Positions 46,118-56,775 of a DNA stretch of 64,000 nt are shown here, in pieces. The notes under the pieces are model-generated. The model had not been told where the DNA came from. It saw nothing but the letters and a program-made list of their open reading frames with translations, and searched no databases. The stretch lies in NCBI GenBank assembly GCA_002794775.1, contig NBAY01000015.1, forward strand, positions 372,001-436,000, given 5' to 3'. The stretch is from Porodaedalea pini. Lineage: Eukaryota; Basidiomycota; Agaricomycetes; Hymenochaetales; Hymenochaetaceae. The translations under genes and the position numbers were made by a program. The number at the start of each line of letters is the position of its first letter. Position 1 is the stretch's first letter.

Positions 46118-46240
46118 ATCTGAAATTCTAGACACATACGTTATACGCCCGTATGCGTTTGAGGTGGGAACATACATGCGTATGGTACGGAGCCCTACGT
46201 CCAGGAACCTGTTCCTGAATCACACAAGTCACTTGAGGAT

Positions 46241-46754
46241 TTACTTCGCCTGCGAGTCCTTAAGCTGCTGCAGAGCTTCACTACGACGCCTCTGGCCCTC
46301 CCGCGACTGATACCATTTGGAGGTAGCATCATGAAACTTCTTTGCAGTACCCACCTCTCCCCTCCACCAGGCCGATTTTATCTCCACGAGGATGCGCGAC
46401 TTACGGGGCTTCCACAGGTGTTTGACTCTATCTCTGAAGCCCTTTCCCGTCTGAGTCCCGCTAGCAACATTCTTATCCACCACTGGTAGTGAATAAGATT
46501 TGTCAACCTAGAAGCCCTTGTGCGACACAGGATACCCGCAGACTCACGGCGAAGGACGTATGTTTTTACACTACCATCGAGGGGGTCCTTGATTATTTCT
46601 TCTTCCTTGGCAAAGTTATACTTTTTACAAACTGGATCATATGGACCGGAGTTAAGCATGATATATTGTAGACTTCAGATCAGAATCACGCACGCTGCTC
46701 TAACTGATCCCGGTAATATTTGAGGTCTATCTTCTCCGACTCCGTGAGTGACAT
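46241..46754 (-). CDS. gene A copy 5, with altered intron 1 splice sites
   Basis: The start is at 46,754; intron 2 is 46,483-46,547 (65 nt, GT-AG). The intron 1 position (46,652-46,695) is conserved, but its ends read GC and AA instead of GT and AG. With both introns removed the length is 405 nt, in frame, 134 aa. Exon 2 is NSGPYDPVCKKYNFA, exon 3 has GFRDRVKHLWKPRKSRI, and it ends QLKDSQAK. If intron 1 cannot be spliced, an internal Met (MLNSGPYDPV) could still start a shorter product. The promoter is intact. Confidence 0.55.
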
Positions 46755-46810
46755 ATTGATACGAGCTTCTTCTTTTTTTCAAGTGGCAGAAGAGGGAGTG
46801 ATAACTGATG

Positions 46811-46822
46811 CATATTTATATG
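46811..46822 (-). promoter_or_regulatory. TATA element of gene A copy 5
   Basis: CATATAAATATG on the minus strand, 57 bp upstream of the start, as in copy 3. Confidence 0.6.
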
Positions 46823-46829
46823 CAGGAGC

Positions 46830-48187
46830 GGGGAGCAAATTAAGCTATTCCACCCTCCGGGTCAACCCAGTATGCTAAGTTTGTCAGAGCGTACACTCAG
46901 CAATGTCGCATAATGGACGTACGCTAGTGGAGTCGCTTGTGTCTAACGGAGCTTAATGCATTTCATACGGTTGGACAAGCCCCCAGCTTTGCGAGAAAAG
47001 TGACACTGGGATTGACCTAGCTCACATGCATATTTCCTTTGTTAGTCTGATTGTTATTGTCTAAGTGCAGTCGTGTGCAACAGCCCGGAAGGCAAAAGCA
47101 AACTAATAACAAGAGCAAGTATGCGCAATTAAGACAAATTCTGCAACAAGTCCATCTCGACGTACGGTAGCCTATCGTTGCAGCCACCCCAGGAACAGAA
47201 GCAGCGGCCTATGCACCACCATCTGCAGCTTTTCCTCCATGCCATCGGGCTCAGAATAGTCGTCGACCTCGCCGCTGATCTGGATGGACGAGCTCTGACG
47301 TCTCGTGTGAGACGAAGCTCGAGCTCGTTGCTCTTGAGGCGCTAGACATACGAGAGATAGTAAACGTTGATCGTGTCTCCCACTTGGTGGACGACTAGTC
47401 CATGAAGATTAGAGGCAACTCGACAGCAAATCATTCATGAATCTTCATACCGTGTCGAAACCAATGATCGTTCGTTGCGTTTCGATTTCCATTCATGCCG
47501 ACGGGCGTTGCACTGCCGTTCAGGCTAAGAAACGTCTTGCGGATGCCGCCGTTCGCGTTTGGACGCACTGTCAACGTGGGTGCCAGAGAGGGTAAGCTCG
47601 AGCAGTAGATCTCTACGGCGGTTGAATACGAGGGGATGCGACGCATGGCTCGCCTGCCCCCATGCCTTCCAAGTTGTATCGCGAAGTCGATCAAGTCAGG
47701 GACCTGAGCGGGACGAGCGACTCTGAGTCGAAGGAACAAGACTGTATCAGCCTCACAACTTCTTTCATTTGATCATCCCTTCGCCCGAATGCTGTGCGTC
47801 GATTGCAAAAAGCGTGCGTGATTGTGGGAGTTTGAGTCTAGAACAGGCAAGGCGGCTCTGCTTGTGCCATCTTTTATATCTCTGGCTGTGACGAAATTCC
47901 GAAATGCGCTTCGAGATATCATCGTGCGTATTCATTCACTGTGTTGTTCATTTACGCCACGGAAGATTTACAGGCCATGCCATCTTTACGGCAGGCATGC
48001 ATATGGGTGCTTTGATACGGACAGCGTGATTCACGCGATACTCGTTCCTCGCGCGGGGGAAGAGCGGCTGCAGATGCGAGGCGCGACGAGCTCATTCAAT
48101 CACCCATCTATCAACGTTCACTTTGAGGCACGTACTCCCCTCCGCGGTCAAGGTCATCGTCGAGCTTGTCCGTCGCTCGTCGCTCGT
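46830..48187. repeat. repeat blocks Y, Z and W of the rightmost unit
   Basis: Uninterrupted copy that serves as the empty-site reference for three of the insertions. Its right end, at GTCGCTCGTC, coincides with the end of the copy at 42,776 and marks the edge of the repeat array against host-type sequence. Confidence 0.85.
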
Positions 48188-49160
48188 CATGCTCAAGCCC
48201 GCCACAGCGTCTCACTCTCCGCAGCCAATCCCAGCGGCCGATAAGCACTCCGCCAGTCGCGCAGCGAGCAAGAGGGGCCGCACGCGGATACGCATTGCTC
48301 CCACTCGATCCTAGGAATCCTCGAACCTTGTAGTCCAGAGCGTTCTCCCATCACACACACTTCCTCTTCCCCTTCCCCATATTCCAAATTCCGTTTCTGG
48401 ACCGTTACTTATGGCCTTCTGTCCGTATCTCTGGGGAGAGCTCCCCCCTCTGCTACTCCTGCTTTTGCTCCTATCGACACACTTGCACTACGACTGGGCC
48501 TCCGATGCTCGCCGCGTTCACCGCGTCCGCATCCTCCTCGCGCCAACAGCAGCGGCTCTCACAGGAGCAGGCACCTCCACGCCTCCAGCTGAATCTACCC
48601 CTCTCCCCGCCGCTATCGCTCTCGTCCATGCAGGCCGACCTACAGCTGCCCGCAAGCCCCACAAAGAAGAAGGAGAAACGTCGGGTGAGTCCCTCTTGTC
48701 GTTCCCTTCCGGATTGTCGCTGTCACCTCGTGCGACGCCGATACACCCGTTTCTTCGTCCTTCCCGCCAAGATTGTTCTGGCCTTTGTCTCGATCTTTTG
48801 CATCATCATCATCATCATCACCAACGTCGGTTCTTTTTTCCACTTCATCTCCTTCGTGCACCGCACAGTCGTCTGCAGTATCCATCTCCAACATCCATTC
48901 TCCGGCCTCTTCCATGTTGTCGGACGCACGTTCCTCCGTATCACCATGACTCGAAACACCGTTTCTTCTACACCGCTCCGCCATAATCGTGTTTAGTAAA
49001 AACTCCAAAGCCCGGGTGCTTAGTCCTTAACCTTGTCTCTAAAACTTCATAACTTTTTTTAAAATTTCCATTCCATTCTCTCTTCCCTTTTCCTCTTCCC
49101 CCTCTCCTCTATACGCCCCCTTCTCACTCACTCCCCGCCAATTGTTAAAACCTCTTCACG
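48188..49160. other. upstream region of the DUF3602 gene
   Basis: GC-moderate, pyrimidine-rich sequence typical of a basidiomycete promoter and 5' leader. A possible short upstream exon starts at 48,505 (SSRQQQRLSQEQAPPRLQL, to a GTGAGT donor near 48,684), but I could not find a matching exon, so it is not called as a gene. Confidence 0.35.
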
Positions 49161-52100
49161 ATGGAATCGGAATCACATCCTGATACTGACTCCGGACACG
49201 AACACGAACAGGTGCCCTCCTCAGGACGCGGCGGACTGGGCAACATCCGCGCTAAGAATCAGTCCAAGGATCTACCGAAAAGCCCTTCGAAAAACTCGGC
49301 GAAGGCGAAGACGACGACGACGATGCCAACGACCTCGCCTTCGAGTTTCCGATTCCGTCCGGGGTTCGTCTCGTCGGAGAGGACGTCGTTTGCTTCTAGC
49401 TCTAACTCTGGCTCGGGAACTGGAACTGGCTCGGGAACTGGATCGGCAAGCCAGGAGGGAAGAGTGGGATCGAGCGGCGCGTCGGCGTATTCCGCCTCTG
49501 TCGTTTCTGGCTCGGCGTCGGCGTCGGCGTCCGTATCGGACGACCACGCACAGACGCGCTCGTTCTCTTTCTCCGCCCGCCGCCGATCTTCTCATTCGCG
49601 TTCCTCCGACGTCGACGGCCCCGGCCCCGGCTCCCTCGCATCCCCGCATCACGATCACGATCCCCACGACGAGTATCCCAACGAGGAGGAGACGAGGAGA
49701 GGAGCCCGCCTCGCCCCTCTCCTCCTCCTCCACCTCGCACGCGTCCCCCACTACATCCAGCGGACCGGGAACCGTATCGAAACCACTATCGAAAACGGGG
49801 GGAACGACGACGAACACGAGCACGAGCACGGACTACGCCGCACACCTGCACGCCGACGCGCGGCAGCGCGCACTCGAGAAGCGGCTTGCGCGGGCGCGGG
49901 CGCGCGAGGCGAAGCTCGTCGATGGGGTTGGGGTCGGGGTCGGGGTCGGGGCCAGGATAGGCTCTGTTGAAGATGGGTATGGATATGCGGTCAGAGGTGG
50001 TGTGGATGAAGGGACCGGGGCGGAGGAGAAAGTCGTGCGTGTGCGGACGGGGCGCGGAGGCGCGGGGGTGTACAAGAAGGTGGGTGGTGGAGTCGATCCT
50101 GGTGCGTTTTTTTTCTCTCTTTCTTTTTCCTCCTCCTTTATCCTGTATTCGTTTCTCTGTTTCTTCCTTCCTTCCTTCCTTCCTTCCTTCCTTCCTTTTC
50201 TTTCTTTTTATTCCAGTTCTTTCATTCTCAAATCTCGAACGAATAATTCTAACTTTGTGCTTCGTGCAGCCCTCCACCCACGCGCAGCGCACATCACGCT
50301 CGAATACGAAGCGCGCTTCGCCGCACTCGAACGCACGCTCGTCGCCGCCTCGCGTGCGCGGGCGGCTGCGCATGGGAGCACCGGGCGCGGTGGGGCGGGG
50401 AACATCGCGACTGTGAGCGAGAGCGCCTTTGGGGGCATCGGCATCGGCATCGGCGGCGGCGGCAATGGGAAGGGGAAAGGAAAGGCAAAGGCGAACAATA
50501 AGACAAAAGTGGAAGAGGGGAAGAACGTGAGTGGGAGTGGGTTGGCGAGGATGGAGCGGGCTGTTGGGAAGGGGAAGGCTAGAGCGGACGAGATGGACGG
50601 CGGTACGGGGGACGCGGAGCCGACGTTAGAGGAGCTCGCTGCGCTCGACGACGAGCTCACACTTGCAGATGCAGCGTCCCGCGTCTCGCTAGCTCGCACG
50701 CGGAGCCTCCCGACGAGCAACTTGTCCGCTTACAATGACGACGACGCCTCGGAGGCGCGCGCCCCCGGTGAGGCGAAGATGAAGATGAAGATGAAGATGA
50801 AGACGAAGGATGAGAAGAGGAGCCCTGGGTTGAGGAGGCTTTGGAGGCGCGTCACTGGTTCGGGTTCGGGTTCGGGTTCGGGTACGGGCGTCGCTGTTTC
50901 GCGTCATGCGGACCAGACTAGAGATACGACTCGGATATCGACAGGTGTGGATCGTGAGCATGAAGTCTTAGAGATCGGGCACGGCGCATCGTCATCCGAC
51001 GCTGTCACGTCTTCCAACTCGAACCTACCTCCTCCGCCGGCCTCCGCTTCCCGCAGCCAAGGATGCACCACTACCAGATTGCGCAAGCGCTCCAGGTCCA
51101 AGGCAAAAGCGAGAGACAAGGGCAAGGGCGAAGATGGGAAAGAAGAAGCTGACGGTGCGGCGCTCCTCGCGTTCGTGAACTCCGCGCTGCCGGACCTGCC
51201 GCGGAACGTGCTCGGCGTGGCCGGTACGCCGGGGTTCCCGTTCCCCGCTGGCTACAGAAAAGATCGAGTTTCGAAGAAGGAGGGCGAGACGGGTATGGCG
51301 GGCGTTGGGGTGCGTAAGATGGAGTCTGCCGTGGCTACTGCTGCTGCTGCTGCGACGCCGACGGACGCTGCCGCTGTGCGTGAGGAGAACCGGCCGATAG
51401 AACGAGTCGAGCCGTTCGAGGAACAGGAGGAAGAGGAATGGGTCGACGATTTGCTTGATGATGATACTCTGCGGGAAGTCGATGAAGAGGAGGAGGAGGA
51501 GGAAGACGACTCGGACATCGACCCGCACGGGCATCCCAGCGCGTTCAAATTGCATCATCATCATTACCATCACCCACACAATTCCTTCTCTCGTTCGTAT
51601 TACAAACGGCCCGATAGCCTCGACGTCGTCATCCGCGTCGCTCTCGACAAGTTGGGCGTGGACGTAGACGTGGGTGCGGGCGCAGGCGACGCGTGGCGCA
51701 GCGCGGAGTCGGAGTCGGTCGGTACGTTCGGGCCTCGCGGGAAAGCATCGGAGGTCGTCAGCTCCGATCCCAATTCTAATTCGAGAGTGGGAGTGGGAAT
51801 GGGAGAGATGGGCCGGGATGGAGATGAAGACGAGGGCGAGGAGGAGGGTATAATCGATCCCTATGCGTTCTCCGAGCACCCATCCCGGACGAGAGCAAGT
51901 GCCGGTGTACATCCCGATGCTCGAACGCAGACCCAGACCCAAACCCGGCCTCATCAAGCTCCCACTCCCGAATCGTACTCCGTAACCCAGATCCAAACCC
52001 AAACCCAGACCCAAACTCAGAGTAAGAGTCAGACCGGTCCTCATCGGACACCAGGCGCTCCGCCCGCTCCGTTCATGCTACCTCTTCCGCGCTACCTGCG

Positions 52101-52278
52101 CGCGAGCGCCCCGATTGCACGTACCCGTTCCGGTGTGAGTGGAGGAGGAGGAGGACTCGGGGTCGGAGTTGCGAAGCTTCAAGCTCCCGGGCCGCCGCCT
52201 GCGAGGCCGGTCCCGCGTCTCCCTGAGGTGTCCCCACCGGCTCCGGCTGTGAATAATGGCGTGCATGCGAGTGGATGA
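49161..52278 (+). CDS. DUF3602-type (GRGGAGN repeat) low-complexity protein, one apparent frameshift
   Basis: Start at 49,161 (MESESHPDTDSG), stop at 52,276-52,278. The diagnostic motif occurs three times: GRGGLGNIR near the start, GRGGAGVYK at about 50,050 and GRGGAGNIA just after the intron. DUF3602 is a fungal family that includes yeast Par32, a protein phosphorylated on rapamycin treatment; its biochemical role is not settled. The rest is low complexity: Ser, Gly-Val, Thr-Gln and Glu-rich runs. The intron is 50,102-50,269 (168 nt, with a CCTT microsatellite). The first motif is in a different frame from the later two; the switch must lie near 49,685-49,705 in a GAGGA-rich run, with no plausible intron, so a 1-base indel (assembly error or real) is likely. 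Confidence 0.65.
50164..50200. repeat. (CCTT)n microsatellite in the DUF3602 intron
   Basis: About eight tandem tetranucleotides inside the 168-nt intron, adding to a long pyrimidine tract before the acceptor. Confidence 0.9.
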
Positions 52279-53118
52279 GGCTCGGTAAACCGTTAAGCGT
52301 CGATTAGCGTTATCCCTCATCTGGAGAAACTTAGACAACGACGCTCCCTGGCATACGACTCTTTTTTTTTCTCTCAGAAGCGTGTCTTGCTTTTCTTTTT
52401 TGCTTGTTTCACATCTCTTCTACAACCACCGTTCCTTTCGCTTCACTTCGTTCCCAATGCCCATTCTGGGTTCGTCCTCTCCTTTCATATTGATCTCATC
52501 CCACTCCCACTCATTCCCATCTTCCTCCAAGTCACTCCTTCGACCCGACTCCGAGCCAAGCTTTCTCTACCCCTCATTTGGATACGTCTCCCACACCACT
52601 TTCTATCTCATGCACGCCTTCCCTCGTCGTCGTCGTCGTCGCCTTCTCACCGGTCGGCGCGTTATCTGTCCTCTTGTCTACTGTTCTTACACGCGCAGCT
52701 TCTATCATCTTGGCTTGTGTGTTCTTGCTTATCGGCTATGTTGTACTTTGCTCCCGGTCCTACTACGCTCACACTATTCCAAACTCTCCCGCATGTGCAT
52801 CTCGCTTTGGATCTCCTCATCCCCTTTTTTCTTTGCCCGTTCATTTATGTTCTCGCTATCTTACACTGTCTTAATTTGCCCCCCTTTCTTTTATTTTCTT
52901 CCTTCTTTTCAGCAACTAAATTGCTATTGTTGTAAACATCAGTCTTTTGTTGTACCTGGAATTGTACTAGTAGTGTATGATTGATTATAAAACGTAGCTA
53001 ACTGTTGACGAGGAGACAAGAGAGTGGTGGTCGAGGAAAGAGAACATAGGATTAACTGTCCAAAATACAGTCCTTAACATATACATACACGTCTATGGCA
53101 TGCGTCTCCAAACTGCAC
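52279..53118. other. convergent intergenic region
   Basis: Lies between the 3' ends of the DUF3602 gene (plus) and USO1 (minus). It is T/C rich and holds both 3' untranslated regions. Open frames here have composition-driven sequence and no recognised domain. Confidence 0.5.
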
Positions 53119-56100
53119 TCAATCCTCCTCTCCATCCTCCTCTCCATCTTCAGCACCATCGCCCTCACCCTCGTCTTCCGATACCTCCAGCCCCGCCTTC
53201 CTCATCGTCTCCTTATCCCGTCTCCGCTTCGCGCTCATCTCGTCGAGGAACACAAGCAGGTCCTCCTGCTCCTTCTCCGCGTCGCTGCTCTTCTGCTGCG
53301 CCGCCGCGAGCTCCGCGGTCAGAGAGGTGATTTGGGACTGAAGATCCGAGATCTATGAGGTTGTGGCAGAAGCAGATGTGGTTTTTTTTCAGTGAGGAGA
53401 GGTTAATTGAGGGATGGGAGCGGAGGGGGAGACGTACCTCAGACGTGGAGACGGCTGCGACGGACGTGATTTGCGCCTGCAAGTCCTGTATCTTGTTTTC
53501 GAACGGGTTAACGATAACTCACACACGCGCGGAAAGGGGATGAAAATGGACGTACCTCAGTCTGTCTTTCTGAGACGGCAGATTGCAGTTGGGCTTGGAG
53601 CTCCTCGATTTGAGATGCCTGGTTCCTGATAACCTCGCGAAGGGACGCAATCAGCATAGCTGACTCCGCATTCTCGCCTACTCGTCTTGTCAGTGCCGCA
53701 CTTGGTTTCTACCAAGCATATACGAACTGAGCGCACCTGATGACGAGCTCAGCGTGTCAGGATCAAGCGTCACAGCTCTCTGGATGGTATCTGTCATTGC
53801 CCTCATGAGTCTCAAGCGATAGTACATAAAAAAATGCGCTTGTGGACGCACAGTAGTTGCTCTTCCAGAAGTCCACAAACGCCCAGTCGAACCAGATCTC
53901 AACCTCAGCGTCCTCGTGGCCGTCCGAGCCTGCGGGAGCCGAGAGTGTCGCGGGAAACCGGTACGGCAGGACGATGTCTTCGGGCCCGATAGCCCTAAAT
54001 CGCTCGTCCTCGCGAACGCGTGCCATCCGCCCAACGATTGCGTCGGCGCTTAGCCGTATCACGATGGCGTGGATTGTCGATCTGCCCACAAATAAAGAGC
54101 CGATAAGCATAGTCAAAACATGAGAGGAGAAACGTAGGGCGAACCGAGTGATCTCTCCGGGTTCGCGGTTGAACTCATAGCACACGCCAAGGAGGTAGGC
54201 GCATAGGCCTTGAACGAGCGGATCCACGTCACTCGTCTGGTTTATCGGCTCGACAAGCTACGAATGAGATGGAGGCAAAGAGGGGTTAGTTCAGAGAAAC
54301 AATGCGACGCGGAGCTAAACGTATAACGCACCATCCCAATCCCTCCGTTCTCCAGAAACTCGCGGACAGCCTTCGGCTCCTCCCATAGCCACTGCGCAAG
54401 AAGAGCAAGATAGACGATAATCAAGCGATCCCACTCCCTCGCATCACGCTCCGTCTCCGCAGATGCAGCATGCGCTCGGGACAGGAATGCCAACGAAAGG
54501 TGTTCCGAGAGCAAGGCAATGAGTGTCTGGGGCTCATCATCGCCTGTATCCGGTGAAGCTGCTTCCGGTGCGCCCGCTGGTGAACCATCAGCCGGCACGA
54601 AGAATTGTTGTACAACAGGCGGCGAGTTTGCTGTGGGTTTTATTTGGCGCGCGAGCTGCTTGCAGCGTGAAGAGGAGCGGATGAGAGATGCAAATAACAG
54701 CGAAGCAAGGTGAGTTGATAGAGAGGAAGCTGGATCCAGTGGTGCGGTGGGAGGAGTAGCAAGACATTGCAGGAGTGCAGGAGTCGGACGCGGGGCATTT
54801 GGATCTGGAAGGCACTATCAGTACTAGCGATAGAGTAGGGGTGCTGACATATGTACCTTCATTGGGCAGCATGGCTTTCAAGATGATGAGCCGCAATTCC
54901 TCCTTCCGAGTGTAGTTCTGCGCTCAAAAAGCTCAGGAGGTTAGCTCGTCAACTATAAACGGAAGCCATACCTCGAATACTGTAGCTCCGGCTGTCCGTA
55001 GGAGAAGCGCTTCTTTTGCCTTCCGCTTCGTTCCACTCTCCCCGGAAGCCCCGTATTCCCCCATGACCACCAGTTCAATTAAAGCATCAAGGGCAACGAT
55101 AGGCTCTAGACGGTCCCATTCTTCACCATTCGTCTCGGGAACAGGTATATATGGCGTAACAATATGAGAGATGAATGGGAAGTTGAGATTGGTAGGAAGA
55201 AGCTGAAGAGCCTAAGCGGTATTTGTTCTAGCTTGGAACAGTGTGATAAATAACAGAGCGCTTACCTGAGTCTTCAGAACAGTAGGCGCATTTGAAGCCA
55301 AGGCGAGTTCGATGAGACATCGAATGAGAAGATTCGTTTCTGCTTCCTGTGCTGCTTTAGAATGTCGTTGAAAAAGTGAAATTAAACTATCCACACACGT
55401 TGCTGCCCTTCGAGCTAACCAAAAGACCGAGGATCCCAATAACAAGTCGTACATTCGAGGTCTTTTGGGTATCCCAGAACTGAAGCGCGAACTCCTGTGG
55501 TGCAGGTTCTTGCGGCGGAAGATTAGTCGGGAAGAGAAGCTGAGCGGTAAGGAAGCCAGCAAGCCCTGTCTCGCGGAAGAACGTCTGGTTGGAGGTGTTC
55601 AGTCGCAACAGTCCATCGACACATGTAAAGCAATCTTGGACGATCAAGCCACCATCAACACCGCCCTCCTTCTGTATTATGCCGAAGAATTTGTCGAACG
55701 CGCCTTCGAAGGCTAGCAGCTTCTGGATATCGGGACTTTGGGAAATGAGAGACTGTATGAGGATCAATCCCTCTGCAGAGCATGAGCTGCTGATCGAACT
55801 GTGTCCGATTTACTCACCATTTCGAATGATCTCCCGTCGGTCCTCCAATATAGCTAACATGTTCGCAGGTGCGTTCTGGGCGTTAAGGAAGTATGACTGT
55901 ACAAGTTGTCTGCGATTATGCAGAAGCGTCGCAAGCAGCTGCAGCGCCGCGTATTTAACGTAGAAATTCTGGTCTCCAAGTAGCGTGAACAGCTTTTGAG
56001 TCGGCTGGTCGGTCTTTAGAACCTCGTCCGTGTTCCTCAGGCCAAATACTTTGCTCTCAGCTGAAGGACTGGCATCGCCCACGTCGCATAGTGAGTGCAG

Positions 56101-56364
56101 GGTTTCGAGTACGGCCTTTCCGATCTCCGCATCAATTTCCGCATCGTTTTCCAGTACCTCAAGCAGGCCAGCAAGGGCATATTCACCAACGTCGGCCTTC
56201 CAGTCTCGTGATAGGCCCTTAAGAGATAGAACAGCAGCGCGTCGGTCGGCTAGCAGCGTGGATGGCGAAAGTCGGCCTGAGAGTCGCTGGATGGTCTCAA
56301 GCGCTGACTGCGGAGCACCGGTGGGCCCTCTGAGCGCATTGTACGTCTGGGAGAAGAAGTCCAT
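53119..56364 (-). CDS. USO1: USO1/p115 general vesicular transport (tethering) factor
   Basis: Golgi tether that captures ER-derived COPII vesicles and helps SNARE pairing. The start is at 56,364 (MDFFSQTYNALRGPTGAPQ), where the family's conserved N-terminus begins. The globular armadillo head runs to about 53,760: LADRRAAVLSLKGLSRDWKA, RREIIRN, LIVQDCFTCVDGLLRLNTSN, RCLIELALASNAP and DPLVQGLCAYLLGVCYEFN. A coiled coil (IEELQAQL, IQDLQAQI, ISDLQSQI) and an acidic tail (EDGEEDGEED) follow, ending at 53,119-53,121. This is the usual head-coil-acidic order, with a shorter coil than in yeast Uso1. About ten short introns, for example a GTGTGT...CAG one around 55,352-55,400. No frame break was seen, and nothing suggests transfer. 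Confidence 0.93.
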
Positions 56365-56775
56365 GCCTTTTGAGAACGACAACAGCAAACGGAACGCGCT
56401 CTCAACGTGCGCGCGAACACGACATGGCTTGCGCCGATCTCTTGCCTGATAGGGACGCAATGATTGCTCTCAACTTAAACAGCGCTGCCATAGTTGTTAA
56501 AGCCTGCCATAACAGATATATAGTACATACTACGTTGCTTTATCGAGAATGTGTCTGTTGCAAAATGTCGTAGATAGTTTACTGATTGTCAAAATAAAGG
56601 ATATGAACTCGACCCAGAAACTTTTATTGTCTGTACACAAATGATACCGTTACAGTTTGTTGAATGAGAAAAGAAGCAGATGTGGTAAATACTCCAAAAA
56701 GGGTTTTGCTTTCAATCGACGAGTGTGATGAGGTGGGATAAGATGTGAATAGAAGAAGGAAAGATAGCAAAAGGA
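56365..56775. promoter_or_regulatory. USO1 promoter and 3' region of the NifS-like gene
   Basis: A 411-bp gap between two minus-strand genes. It should hold the USO1 promoter and the end of the upstream transcript. No distinct motif identified. Confidence 0.4.

Noticed and set aside
48505..48996. Separate gene upstream of the DUF3602 gene
   Set aside because: Only a possible first exon with a GTGAGT donor; no partner exon, and the downstream part is pyrimidine-driven.
49786..50720. Other open frames overlapping the DUF3602 gene on both strands
   Set aside because: GC-rich repeats leave all frames open; the sequences are composition-driven and cross the intron microsatellite.
51025..52044. 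Long open frame on the minus strand opposite the DUF3602 gene (339 codons)
   Set aside because: It is antisense to a low-complexity coding region and its Arg/Ser and Gly/Leu runs mirror that composition. No domain was recognised, and the GRGGAGN motifs place the gene on the plus strand.
52382..52984. Plus-strand frames of up to 200 codons after the DUF3602 stop
   Set aside because: T/C-rich 3' flank giving Ser/Phe/Leu-rich translations; several overlapping frames are equally open and no domain is seen.
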